Positions 47,480 to 58,949 of a DNA stretch of 64,000 nt are shown here, piece by piece (the stretch's first letter is position 1; every line of letters starts with the position of its first letter). Under the pieces are notes generated by a model. The model was not told the DNA's origin, made no database searches, and worked only from the letters and a program-made list of their open reading frames with translations. This DNA is from Miscanthus floridulus (taxonomy: Eukaryota; Streptophyta; Magnoliopsida; Poales; Poaceae), in the NCBI RefSeq assembly GCF_019320115.1, contig NC_089598.1:82170059-82234058 (forward strand), written 5' to 3'. Both the position numbers and the translations under genes were made by a program.

Positions 47480-47562
47480 TGTCAGTGTTCCAAGTAAACA
47501 CCATTGAGTAAATTTGTATTATTGCGTATCTAGCTCGGATGGTGTGCTAAGAGGACATGAGG
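47480..47562 (-). mobile_element. Element A, 5' LTR, inner piece
   Basis: TGTCAGTGTTCCAAGTAAACA and onward aligns with the start of the other LTR at 20443. The LTR is interrupted at 47562 by element B (TSD TGAGG) and resumes at 58950. Confidence 0.8.
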
Positions 47563-47975
47563 TGTGGGGGTATGGCCCTCGATACCCACAAGATAAGACA
47601 TGGGTGATACCACCAAAGGTGGCCTAGCCCATAAGATCAAGGCATGCGGCGCATGACACTAGTCAGCGTGCACCGCAAGACTACAAGAAGATATTGTAAT
47701 ACCAAATAGGATATTTTCCTTGTAACCCTACCCCACCATAGTATATAAGGAGGGGCAGGGGTCCCCTAGATGATATATTGAATCTGATACACAATCAATA
47801 CAAAATAACAGAGCACAGGACATATGGTTTTATGTCATGCTGACGGCCTAAACCTGTATAAATCTTATGTCTTGTGGCTCTGTTACCATCTTGTTCGTAT
47901 CACGCTCACCTCCACTGATTCATCTACTACCATGGGTATACCCCTCGGTAGATTACCGACCAGATTTCATCAATA
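47563..47975 (+). repeat. Element B 5' LTR
   Basis: TGTGGGGGTATGG ... ATCAATA (original GTCAACA end). Contains TATATAAGG at about 47740, a promoter-like site also present in the 3' copy. Confidence 0.85.
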
Positions 47976-47976
47976 G

Positions 47977-47995
47977 TGGTGTGCCAGGTAGGGGG
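47977..47995 (+). promoter_or_regulatory. Element B primer-binding site
   Basis: TGGTGTGCCAGGTAGGGGG one base after the LTR; nearly the same as element A's site (TGGCGCACTGGGTAGGGG), suggesting use of the same tRNA primer. Confidence 0.6.
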
Positions 47996-48438
47996 TGTGC
48001 GTGCTGATTCCATGATGAATCAGATGGCTCACCTCATGAACAACTTGACATTCTCGGTAGGATCGACCTTCAATTTTGTACAGGGATTTCTTTGTCAACT
48101 TCATCGACCAACAAGTCACCGAGACGAGGTGGAGTCCTCAATGTGGTGTAGCGGCATCTGTGATTCAATCCGAGAGCCTGGCCTCACATCGGATGCAGCG
48201 TGAAGAGAAGGCTAGCTACCGGGCTATAGGGCGCCGCAACCTCCCTGACGATGTCAGCACAAGGCCCCGCCGCCACTCGTGCTAGATAAGTGTTCATCAC
48301 CAAGCCCCAACCCAACGTGATCGTTCACGTCGATCGATGATGACATGGGGTCGCGTGTGCATCAACATGTCCAGGCAGATGATCAACGTATTGATTATCC
48401 TTGCATGTCGATCTAAGTGTATATGCAAATATGCATTA
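47996..48438 (+). other. Element B internal region, left part
   Basis: About 440 bp without a recognisable protein domain. Short frames (e.g. MNQMAHLMNNLTFSVGSTFN) resemble a worn gag leader but are too short to call. Ends at the copia insertion (TSD CATTA 48434-48438). Confidence 0.45.
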
Positions 48439-49787
48439 CGTTGGAGATATGCCCTGTTGGAGATATGCCCTAGAGGTAATCATAGAGATGATGATATTCT
48501 ATTGTATCCATATTTCATATTGTGTTCCTTGAATATCCATTAAAGGCTATTTGAATTGATGTGCAATTATGTGAATTGTATGTGAAACTCTTTACTTGTA
48601 TGGTTATTCTAAAGTTGTCCCTAGTCGGAGTTCATGTGAGGACACACATGAATATTAGACTAGTACATGTATTAGCTGATGACTATGTTTCACAAGTGAT
48701 GGACATGGAGATGTCAAACTAATAATGTGGGCACATGTAGAGACATGTGCTAGGACAGACCCAACACGAGATGTAGTTACATAGTTCTCTTTACACAACA
48801 TGTACGCTTTGTCCTTAGACATGAGATTGTTGCATGCACTCAAGATGTGAATCAACTTACTTAGAGGCTATCAAACGCTACTCCATAATTGGGTAGTTAT
48901 AAAGATAGCTTTCGGGTTTGTCAGGAAGCATGCTGCGATGTATGATCAGTCAAGATCGAATTTGCCCCACTCTATTTGAGAGAGATATCTCTGGGCCCCT
49001 CGAGTGATCGAATTCAGAAATGCATGGCCATGCTACGTGAGGTTAAGAGTTAACCTAGAAAGGGATTTTGAATCACAGGATCGAGAAAGAGAGGTCGGCT
49101 TGGAGTTGGACCAAATATCATGAGGCAAAGGGAATAGCATGTACATGATGTTGTGATGGTTCATCTGATATGATCTTCATGTGCATATAGGAGTTGGCAT
49201 GTCTTGCTAGAGGCCGCTACCAACTATTGGCCGAGTAGAAGTACTCGCGTTATGTCTATACATATGTGAACCTATAGGGTCGCACACTTAAGGGGCTGGA
49301 AGCCCAATGAGGATCTGATCCGAAATAGACCAGATTTAGGAGTACTAATGGAGGAGTACAAATGGGCCTCGGACCTAGAGGCCTGTCAGGGACCTCTATA
49401 TATTGAGGGGTGGGGGTGGCTTAGGGTTTAGGGGATTTTTTTGGTGGAGCAGCCGCTTCATCTCTCACGCCCTCACCGAGTTGCACTCATGGATCTAGAA
49501 GTCTAGCTTGCGACGCTTCCTCCCCGCACGTGTGGATACCTTGGAGGTGTTGCATCTGCAACACTTGGATAAGCCATTGCATGAGGAGGATGCTGCTGCA
49601 TGTTTGATGTGGAGGTGATCGACTACTCTACTTCGACGCGGCGATCGACTACACTGTCCTGACGTGCTTCATCAACTTCCGCATCTATGCGTCTAGTGGT
49701 AATCCTACAATCTATAACAGAAGTATTCCTATTTTATGTGGTAGTAAATTTGTTTTGTGCTAGCGTAGCCTACCTCGTATTCCTTTA
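48439..49787 (+). repeat. Element C 5' LTR, with 16-bp terminal duplication
   Basis: Starts CGTTGGAGATATGCCC immediately followed by TGTTGGAGATATGCCC (48455); the second copy is the expected start. Ends CCTTTA at 49787. The same doubled start is in the 3' LTR. Confidence 0.8.
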
Positions 49788-49788
49788 G

Positions 49789-49800
49789 TGGTATCAGAGC
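49789..49800 (+). promoter_or_regulatory. Element C primer-binding site (initiator Met-tRNA type)
   Basis: TGGTATCAGAGC, the classical plant copia site complementary to the 3' end of initiator methionine tRNA, one base after the LTR. Confidence 0.9.
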
Positions 49801-51064
49801 CGATGCTGTTTAGTTATGGATTCGGGACGTGTGCATATGGATATATGTGGGTTTTTAGATTGATCTATGATCTGGTTTCGTGATCTTGTTGCAATGGTCA
49901 TGTAACGACATACTCCTACCGGTCAGAATTCCGCCATCGGAGTTAAATGATACACGTAATGCTAGTTGCAGCGAGCGAAGATCAATGTGATTGGTCGAAT
50001 CAAAACCTAGATTCATACGCTAGACGCATATGATGCGCGGTTACTAGATCGGATAATTTACCATGGTCATGTGTTTCGATAAAACGGCCATAACTTTTCG
50101 GTATGATCTCGGATCGAGGCGAATTTTATATGAAAATTGATCTACAGAAAAAGTTACACATGAAATTCAATGCCAATGGTGTTTTTAGTGAAATTAGATT
50201 TCCCAAAATTGGCTTGGAAGATGGAGTTTTGGGCCTTTTAAGTTTGGACATTAGAACGCCTAACTCTATTTTGCAGGATTTTGTGATCAGTATGGCCCCT
50301 GCATATGTATTGTCAAATTAATGTAATTGATGACCTACGTGTCATTCTGTGATGATCCAAGCAACTACGTAACCTTCTTTACTACCTGATTAGATGTAAG
50401 TGCGTCTAGTGTGTTCTTGGAGGACCATCACTAGGAGGATGGCGCACATGGATCATGGAGATGGAGATCATCATGGTGAACAAGTTCTATGGAGTTGGAG
50501 ATCGCCACTATAAATCGGGCCATACTGTGTCACAACTATGTGAATGCTATTCTTTTGTTTTACTCTACATGATGTGATGTTAGAAGTAGAACGATCCCTC
50601 GCAAATTTTAAGTTAGTATGCCCTCCCAACTAAAACTTACACCGTCCCATGTCTTGTACGATTGGTGGTGGGTCTATGAAATTAGAGTATCACGAGTTTT
50701 CTTTGACTAGATGGGTTTGTATTAGATACTTAAATGCATAAGGGTTGGTTTGCTTAACAAGGTCATCTTAACGGTTAAGGACTTTGGGGCATGAAGGTTG
50801 GGTGCTGAGACATGGAGATGTCACCCAACAATAGGAGTCATATGTGATATGATTAGCAAGGAGTTGCTTACCGATCTACCTTGACTACTAGCGGTGATGC
50901 TTAAGCTCACTAATAGACTTGTTAGTTGTGGATCTTGAATCACTAAGTATCAATAGAGGGATATTGATTTTAGTGGGAGTAGAGTCTGTTAAAAGTTTAA
51001 TGTGATTTACTCTGTCATGGATATTTTTGTCTTAGTATTTTGCGTTATTATTTGTTGTAGATAA
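49801..51064 (+). other. Element C untranslated leader
   Basis: About 1.26 kb between the primer site and the gag ATG; no domain seen. Confidence 0.6.
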
Positions 51065-51870
51065 ATGGCACCTAGCAACACCACACCGTTTTCTTTGCAT
51101 TCAGTCCTTGAGAAGGACAAGCGGAATGGGACAAACTACACGGATTGGATCCGTAACCTGAGAATTGTTCTCAGGGCTAATAAAAAGGAAGATGTTCTGG
51201 ACACCCCATTACCAGAAGAACCTGCTGATGATGCACCTATTGCCGTTAAGAATGCTTACAAGAAAGCATGTGATGCTAATCTCGAAGTAAGCTACCTTAT
51301 GCTTGCTTGCATGGAACCAGAACTACAGATGCAGTTTGAAACAAATCATGAGGCGTTCGATATGATCGTGGCGCTTAGAGACATGTTCTAGACACAGGCT
51401 AGGACTGAAAGGTTCAATGTGTCTAAGGCTTTTGTGGAAAGCAAGCTAGCAGAAGGCGCAATAGTAGGGCCACATGTAATCAAGATGGTTGGTTACGTTC
51501 AACGGTTGGAGAAGCTGGGCTTCCCACTAGGCCAAGAGTTAGCCACTGATTTCATTCTTTCGTCTCTTCCACCTAGCTATGGGAACTTCATCTTGAACTA
51601 CCATATGCATGGGGCAGAGAAGGGTCTGAATGAACTATGTGGCATGCTTAAAACAGCAGAGGGTGACATTAAGAAAAGCGCTGGCAGTAGCCATGTGATG
51701 GTAATATAGAACAAGCCTAGCTTTAAGAAGAAGGGCAATTCTTGGAAGAAGAAGGGCAAGGCTGTGAACTCTAAGCCAAACCCAGCACCCCAAGGTTAAA
51801 GCTGGACCTGCTCCAGACAAAGAGTGCTTTTATTGTCACGAACTTGGTCACTGGAAGAGAAATTGCAAGC
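51065..51870 (+). pseudogene. Element C gag (copia) with zinc knuckle
   Basis: ATG 51065 opens MAPSNTTPFSLHSVLEKDK, with NGTNYTDWIRNLRIVLR (the copia gag W...R motif) and LMLACMEPELQMQFE. The UBN2-type core continues as AFVESKLAEGAIVGPHVIKM and GFPLGQELATDFILSSLPPS. TAG at 51389 and 51707 replaces expected Gln. After a Lys-rich stretch a frameshift near 51795 leads to the CCHC zinc knuckle CFYCHELGHWKRNC (about 51825-51867). Gag packages the RNA and forms the particle. Confidence 0.85.
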
Positions 51871-53300
51871 AGTATCTGGCTTCGTTGAAGAATGGCGGAA
51901 GTAAGAGTACTTCCACCTCAGGTATGCTTGTTATTAATGTTATAAACAACATATTTCTCGCCGATACAATTATTAATTCTTGGGTATTTGATACCGGATC
52001 GATTGCTCATATTTGCAATTCGATGCAGGGACTGATAAAAAGTAGAAGCGTTGAAAGAGGAGAAGTTGATTTCCGCGTGGGCAATAATGCAAGGGTTGCT
52101 GCATTGACCATCGGGACGATGCAACTCCACCTCCTGTCAGGATTTATCGTGGAGTTGAATAATTGTTATTTTGTTCCTAGTTTAAGTCGAAACATTATGT
52201 CTCCTTCATGCTTGATGAAGGATGGTTATTCATTTTCGAGTGAAAACAATGGTTGTGTGATCTCTAAGAATAATATGTTTATGGCTTTTGCACCCATTAT
52301 GAATGGATTGTTTGTTTTAAGTCTTGATGATTCACCTGTCTATAATATAAGTGCTAAAAGGCCTCGGCCTAATGATTTGAGTCCTACCTACATGTGGCAT
52401 TGTTGTTTGGGTCATATAAGTGAAAAGCGCATGAAGAAGCTCCATTTTGATGGACTTTGAACTTCGTTTGATTTTGAATCATACGAGACATGTGAGGCTT
52501 GCTTGCTAGGCAAGATGACCAAGGCGCCTTTCATAGGTTTTCCCGAGAGAGCATTAGACTTGTTGGAACTTGTACATACCGATGTATGCGGACCAATGAG
52601 CACGGTAGCTAGAGGAGGGTTCCAATACTTCATAACTTTTACTGATGATTTTAGTAGATATGGCTATGTCTACTTGATGAGGCACAAGTCTGAAACCTTT
52701 GAAAAGTTCAAGGAATTTCAAATGAAGTTGAAAATCAGCGTGGCAAGAAAATTAAGGCCTTACGATCTAATCATGGAGGTGAGTATTTAAGCCATGAGTT
52801 TAGCAATCATCTGAAGAGCTGTGGAATTGTTCCATAGCTTACGCCACCTAGAACACCTTAGAGAAACGGTGTATCCGAGCGACGTAATCGAACCTTGTTG
52901 GACATGGTTCGATCAATGATGAGCCAGTTGGACCTAGCGTTAGGGATACGCTCTAGAAATAATAGCTTTCACACTTAATAGTGTACCATCTAAATCCGTA
53001 GTTAAGACACCATATGAGATGTGGACTGGAAAGACTCCTAGTTTATCTTTTTCTAAAGATTTGGGGATGTGAAGTATTTGTCAAACAACTTCAGTCAAAC
53101 AAGATAACACCCAAGTCGGATAAATGCATTTTCATGGGATATCCAAAGGAAACTTTAGGATATTATTTCTATAACCGATCAGAGGGCAAAGTGTTTGTCG
53201 CTCGGAACGGTGTTTTCCTAGAGAAAGAGTTTCTCAAAGGGGAGAAGAATGGAAAGATAGTGTGTCTTGAAGAAGTTTGGGATGAGCCAATTGGGTAAGA
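51871..53300 (+). pseudogene. Element C protease and integrase
   Basis: Protease: SWVFDTGSIAHICNS, with Asp at 51990 and the D-T-G-S loop. GAG-pre-integrase zinc region: HCCLGHISEKRMKKLH (about 52400) and CEACLLGKMTKAPF (about 52495). Integrase core: LVHTDVCGPMS (first Asp), FTDDFSRYG (second Asp), then after a frameshift near 52755 NGVSERRNRTLL (Glu, about 52870). The C-terminal part runs to WDEDIG-like 'WDEPIG' at 53298. Breaks: TGA at 52458, TAG at 52836 and 52860 (Gln expected). Confidence 0.85.
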
Positions 53301-54200
53301 ATCAACGAGTGATGCTAGCATAGCAGAACAAGTTGAGATACCCATGGCAAGAGAAGCACCACCACAACCACGAAGGTCGGTGAGGCTCCACGAATTGTAG
53401 GAAATATTATTGTTGGACAATGATGAGCCTACGACATAGGCAGAAGCAATGATGGACCCAGACTCCAAAAAATGACAGAGTGCCATGCAATCCGAAATAG
53501 AGTCCATGGGAGACAATCAAGTTTGGAACTTGGTTGATCCGCCTAATGGTGTTAAAACCAAAGAGTGCAAATGGATCTATAAGAAGAAGAAATATATGGA
53601 TAGAAATGTTCACATCTATAAAGCTTGACTTGTCGCAAAAGGTTTTTTACAAGTTCAAGGAGTTGACTACGACGAGACCTTCTCGCCCGTAGTGATGCTT
53701 AAATCTATTTGGATTATTCTAGCTATAACTGCATATTTCGATTATGAGATACGGTAGATGGATGTCAAGACAACTTTCTTGAATGGAAATTTAATTGAGG
53801 ATGTGTATATGATGCAGCTTGAGGGTTTTGTTGATCCGAAAAATGTTGGAAAGGTATGCAAACTTCAGAAATCTATTTATGGGTTGAAGCAAGCATCTAG
53901 GAGTTGGAACATTCATTTTGATGAAGTGGTCAAAGGGTTTGGCTTCATTAAGAACGAAGAAGAGGCTTGTGTTTACAAGAAGGTTAGTGGGAGCTCTGTA
54001 GTATTTCTAATCTTATATGTGGATGACATAGGACTGATTGGAAACAACATTCCTATGCTTGAGTCCATCAAGACCTCACTGAAAAATAGTTTTTTGATGA
54101 AGGACTTAGGGGAAGCTGCATATATTCTGGGCATCAAAATCTATAGAGATAGATCCAGAAGGCTTATAGGATTAAGCCAAGATACTTAGAATGACAAAGT
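53301..54200 (+). pseudogene. Element C reverse transcriptase (copia)
   Basis: NQVWNLVDPPNGVKTKECKW (about 53520) opens the domain, then YKA*LVAKGFLQ, DYDETFSPVVMLKSI, MDVKTTFLNGNL (motif A, 53758), KSIYGLKQASRSW and the catalytic LYVDDIGLIGN with YVDD at 54016-54027. It continues to MKDLGEAAYILGIKI. Stops: TAG at 53398, 53437 and 53755 (all Gln sites), TGA at about 53626 and TAG at 54187. The order RT-after-integrase is the copia hallmark. Confidence 0.88.
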
Positions 54201-54990
54201 GTTGAAATGGTTCAGCATGGAACAGGCAAAGAAAGGGTTCTTGCCTATGTCACATGGCATACACCTTAGCAAGACTTAGTGTCCTTCGACAACTAATGAC
54301 TAGGATCGCATGAGTAGAGTGCCATATGCTTCGACTATCGGATCTATCATGTATGCAATGATAAGTACTCGCTCATATGTTTCATATGCTCTAAGTATGA
54401 CAAGCAGACACCAGTCTGATCTGGGTGAGAGTCACTAGACAGCGGTGAAAAACATTCTTAAGTACTTTAGAAGGACAAAAGAAATGTTCCTCATCTATGG
54501 AGGTGATGAGGAGCTCATTGTAACAGGTTACACCGATACTAGTTTCCAATCAGACAAAGATGATTCAAAGTCACAATCAGGATTTGTGTTTACGATAAAT
54601 GGTGGTGCTGTTAGCTGGAAGAGTTCCAATAAGGAGATGGTGGCTGATTCTACGACAAAAGCTGAGTACATCGTGGCTTCAGAAGCCGCGAAGGAGGGTG
54701 TTTGGATAAGGAATTTCCTTATTGAGCTTGGTGTATTCCCGAATGCGTCCAGCCCATTGAATCTCTACTGTGATAACAATGGAGCTATTGCGCAAACAAA
54801 GGAGCCAAGGAATCACCAGAAGAACAAACACATAATGCGGCGATTTCATCTCATTCGAGACTTTGTTAACCGGGGTGAGATCAAGATATGCAAAATACAT
54901 ACATAATTGAATATTTCTGATCCTTTGACAAAGCCTCTCCCGTAGTCTAAGCATGATGCGCATGTAAGAGCTATGGGTATTAGATATCTT
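54201..54990 (+). pseudogene. Element C RNase H
   Basis: After a worn connection (RMSRVPYASTIGSIMYAMIS, about 54310) the RNase H frame 54445-54906 has GYTDTSFQSDKDDSKSQSGF, SSNKEMVADSTTKAEYIVAS (Glu in AEY) and LYCDNNGAIAQTKEP (Asp), then KHIMRRFHLIRDFVNRGEI. The polyprotein tail DPLTKPLP and a final LLD lie downstream. It removes RNA from the hybrid in active copies. Confidence 0.88.
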
Positions 54991-55008
54991 CTAGATTGAC
55001 TCTAGTGC

Positions 55009-55019
55009 AAGTGGGAGAC
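55009..55019 (+). promoter_or_regulatory. Element C polypurine tract
   Basis: 'aagtgggagac' ends at the base before the 3' LTR. Confidence 0.75.
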
Positions 55020-56348
55020 TATTGGAGATATGCCCTGTTGGAGATATGCCCTAGAGGTAATCATAGAGATGATGATATTCTATTGTATCCATATTTCATA
55101 TTGTGTTCCTTGAATATCCATTAAAGGCTACTTGTATTGATTTGCAATTATGTGAATTGTATGTGAAACTCTTTACTTGTATGGTTATTCTAAAGTTGTC
55201 CCTAGTCGGAGTTCATGTGAGGACACACATGAATATTAGACTAGTACATGTATTAGCTGATGACTATGTTTCACAAGTCATGGACATGGAGATGTCAAAC
55301 TAATAATGTGGGCACGTGTAGAGACATGTGCTAGGACAGACCCAACATGAGATGTAGTTACATAGTTATCTTTACACAATGTGTACGCTTTGTCCTTAGA
55401 CATGAGATTGTTGCATGCACTCAAGATGTGAATTGACTTACTTAGGGGCTGTCAAATCCTACTCCATAACTGGGTAGTTATAAAGATAGCTTTCGGATTT
55501 GTTAGGAAGCATGCTGTGAGGTATGATCAGTCAAGATGGAATTTGCCCCTCTCTATTTGAGAGAGATATCTCTGGGCCCCTCGAGTGATCAAATCTGAGG
55601 TTCAGAGTTAACCTAGAAAGAGATTTTGAATCATAGGATCGAGAAAGAGAGGTCGGATTGGAGCTAGACCAAATATCGTGAGGCAAAGGGAATAGCATGT
55701 ACATGATGTTGTGATGGTTCATCTAATATGATCTTCGTGTGCGTATAGGAGTTGGCATGTCTTGCTAGAGGCCGCTACCAACTATTGGCCGAGTAGAAGT
55801 ACTTGCGTCATGTCTATACGTATGTGAACCTATAGGGTCGCACACTTAAGGGGCTAGAAGCCCAATGAGGATGTGATCCAAATTGGACCAGATTTAGGAG
55901 TACTAATGGAGGAGTACTAATGGGCCTTAGACCTAGAGGCCTGTCAAGGACCTCTATATATTAAGGGGTGGGGGTAGCTTAGGGTTTAGGGGATTTTTTT
56001 GGCGGAGCAGCCACTTCATCTCCCACGCCCTCACTGAGTTGCACTCGTGGTGGATCTAGAAGTCTGGCTTGCGACGCTTCCTCCCCGCACGTGTGGATAC
56101 CTTGGAGGTGTTGCATCTGCAACACTTGGACAAGCCACTGCACGAGGAGAACGCCGCTGCATGTTTGACGTGGAGGTGATCGACTACTCTACTTCGACAC
56201 GGCGATCGACTACACTGCCCTGACGTGCTTCATGAACTTCCGCATCTACGCATCTAGTGGTAATCCCATGATCTATAACAGCAGTGTTCCTATTTTATGT
56301 GGTAGTAAATTTGTTTTGTGCTAGCATAGCCTACCTCGTATTCCTTTA
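55020..56348 (+). repeat. Element C 3' LTR
   Basis: TATTGGAGATATGCCC followed by TGTTGGAGATATGCCC (55036), same doubled start as the 5' LTR; ends CCTTTA then TSD CATTA. A ~20-bp deletion near 55590 explains most of the length difference. Confidence 0.85.
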
Positions 56349-56353
56349 CATTA

Positions 56354-58536
56354 CGCATGCATGTTCGGGAGGGCTTTCTTATTTGCTGATCTAGGCTTCG
56401 GGATGTGACTCCAACCTCATCGATCTAAATAGGCTAACTCATGCTTTTGATTCCAATTAAATATTTTTTTATATAAAATATATGTTTTTGGATATATCTC
56501 TACATCTCTACGTGACTACAATGCAGGAGACGATCAAATGCGCCCTTCACCGGCAGCCTTCGCAACAATGTCCTAGCATGATTGAAGTTGTTGCCAGCGG
56601 CGTAAGATCACGACTCTGAGTCGGCAAGCAAGGCCATGTTTGAATCCTTAACCAACGAGCAAATAAGGAAGGAGGCATCCACGTACGTCAGTCAAACATG
56701 CAAGCAAGCAAATTTTGCTGAGTCTACATCACCATGATGTGGAGATGATGCAAGCAAGCTAGCCAAAAATGATTATGACAACCTACATCCTCCTAACCCG
56801 CTTTAAATGTGTGATTGGACTTTAGTGCGAGCCGCCAAGTGAGCCACCAAGCGAGCCGCTAAGCAAGCCACCCGAGTCGTCGATCACTAATATAAGGACG
56901 AGGTTGCTTGAACTACTTACTCCGACCACCTACCGCGTCGCAATGATGATCGCCACGAAGAACGCCGCCGTGACAACCGCGACCACCACCATGACGATAG
57001 TTCGGAAAGCTCGAGGGCCAGGCAATTTCATCAATGCTGACTAGATAATGCCATATGCCACCGACCAGATGTTCTGTCTAAAGCTAAGTCACACTTTAAT
57101 ATTTTTCTAAATATTCCCCAACCTTCATATATCTCCATGATGTTTCTCTAAGCTATTTTCTCCATGTTTGTTCACCAAACAATTTTCTTTCATGTATACC
57201 ATCTTAAAGATGACATACAGCTAATCCTAAAGTAAATCTCTGAATAGTCATGTTGATGCTCGGATGTTCCCAGAGATGGCCCTGTCTCTGGCTTCTCCCT
57301 ACACGTGCACGAGCGCCTGCCCTCTATGTTAGGGGTGGTCGGCAGCGCCTCCTTAGCAACGCCCTGCTCTTCCTACACACACATGGGCTCCGTGCTCCAC
57401 GTTATGTATAATAGGCTAGCTAGGGCTAGAGACTCAGCTACACACTAACTGGTCGGACGATTTATATTAAATATAAATACATCTTCAGAATAACACTAAG
57501 TGTTCACACCAACTGATCGCTGAGCTACATACGCTATTTCATCACCATTGTTGATTCTTCTCTGGAGTTCATATATTGTATTTTTACATCATGTACTACC
57601 CATTCTACACATTTGTTTCATAGGGGCATGGCTCGGTCAATGAGCTTATGCTCAAGGACTAGACAAGATGATCATCGCCTAGGTGGTTGGACCACCTATT
57701 GGACGGACTTCACCGCCAACCAACTGGTTGGACTGCTTGGCACTCACTCCTGCTCGGCGTTCACTTTGCTACCAACCAGTTGGTTGGACTGCTCATCACA
57801 TGTGCTTCATCATCAGCTATGCTAGGGGCTCGCTAGCTACGCTGGGGACTCCTTGGTGTTCGGATTCTTTATGCAAGCGTCACCAGCTAAGCTAGGGACT
57901 CCTTGGTGTTTGGATTCTTCATGCAAGAGTCATCAGCTAAGCTAGGGACTCCCTTGCCAGTTAGATTTTTCTACATCTCATCGGTGTGCTATCAAGCTGC
58001 TCCATGCTGTTCGGATCAGGGTACTGATCTTGGGCAGCAAGTCTGGAGTCTTGATACGTGCATGTCAGATGACATCGGCAAGCTTTTAGACTTCTTTTCT
58101 TTGACCCTGCTACAAGATTCATTCTTCATCTTCCAGCAGGCTTGGGGACTAAGTGGCTATACTTCACCTGGCGGTGAATGTAGTGCTTATTTCTTGATTT
58201 ACCCTCTTTATTGATGGAGTCTAAGTGGCTACACTTCTCCTAAGTGGAAGAATTTTCAAATTTTATCTTGGGCCCCTTACATCCTTCTGGCAAGCCTTAC
58301 TTGGCTAAGTCTAAGGTCTCCTAACTAGTTAAACTGGTCAGCATTGACTTTCACTGCTCAGGTCACTAGTTAAATTGGTTGGCTTTGATTTTCACCACCT
58401 AGGTCACCAGTTAAACTGGTTGGCTTCGACTTCCACTGCTCGGATCACCAGTTAAACTGGTCAGCTTCACATCAAACTGCTCAGACTTGTTTTAAGATAG
58501 CATTACTCAAAGCATACAAGGCACTCAGGGACTAGC
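56354..58536 (+). other. Element B internal region, right part, with short tandem repeats
   Basis: No protein domain. Repeats: 'accaactggttggactgct' variants at about 57718-57792; a ~58-60-bp unit 'agctaagctagggactcc' at about 57885 and 57943 with a related copy just before; and 'caccagttaaactggt' units at about 58320-58465 (period ~60). The last 20 bases before the 3' LTR ('gcactcagggactagc') are the degenerate polypurine tract. Confidence 0.6.
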
Positions 58537-58949
58537 TATAGGGGTATGGCCCCCAGTACCCATAAGATAAGACATGGGCCGTACCACCAAAGGTGGCCCA
58601 GCCCATAAGATCAAGGTATGCGGCGCGTGACACTGGTCGGCGTGCACCACAAGACTACAAGAATATATTGTAATACCAAATAGGATATTTTCCTTATAAC
58701 CCTACCTCACTAGAGTATATAAGGAGGGGCAGGGCTCCCCTAGATGATATATCAAATCTGATACACAATCAATATAAAATAACAGAGCATAGGACGTAGG
58801 GTTTTACGTCATGCTGATGGCCTGAATCTGTATAAATCTTGTGTCTTGTGTCTCTGTTACCATTTGGTTCGTATCGCACGCACCTCCACCGATTCATCTA
58901 CTACCATGGGTATACCCCTCGGTAGACTGCCAATAAGATTTTGTCAACA
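58537..58949 (+). repeat. Element B 3' LTR
   Basis: TATAGGGGTATGG ... GTCAACA, 413 bp, same length as the 5' copy, followed by TSD TGAGG. Confidence 0.85.

Larger units (their letters stand above)
48439..56348 (+). mobile_element. Element C: Ty1/copia retrotransposon, 7.9 kb, TSD CATTA, inside element B
   Basis: LTRs 48439-49787 (1349 bp) and 55020-56348 (1329 bp), flanked by CATTA at 48434-48438 and 56349-56353. Met-tRNA-type primer site follows the 5' LTR and a polypurine tract precedes the 3' LTR. Order gag, protease, integrase, RT, RNase H is diagnostic of copia. All parts are present but broken by TAG stops and small frameshifts. LTRs differ at roughly 75 sites by hand count (5-6%), so it is younger than B. 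Confidence 0.9.
47563..58949 (+). mobile_element. Element B: non-coding LTR retrotransposon (LARD-like), TSD TGAGG, carrying copia element C
   Basis: Two 413-bp LTRs (47563-47975, 58537-58949) flanked by TGAGG at 47558-47562 and 58950-58954. After removing element C the internal part is about 2.6 kb with no gag or pol, so B must have moved with proteins from another element. Architecture (short LTRs, no genes, gypsy-style primer site and repeats near the 3' end) is like rice Dasheng-type LARDs. By hand count the LTRs differ at about 47 of 413 sites. Confidence 0.85.

Noticed and set aside
48441..48445. Placing element C's start at TTGG with TSD TTACG
   Set aside because: The 3' LTR has two more bases before TTGG and both LTRs end in CCTTTA, so start 48439 with TSD CATTA fits both LTRs better; TTACG remains a possible alternative.
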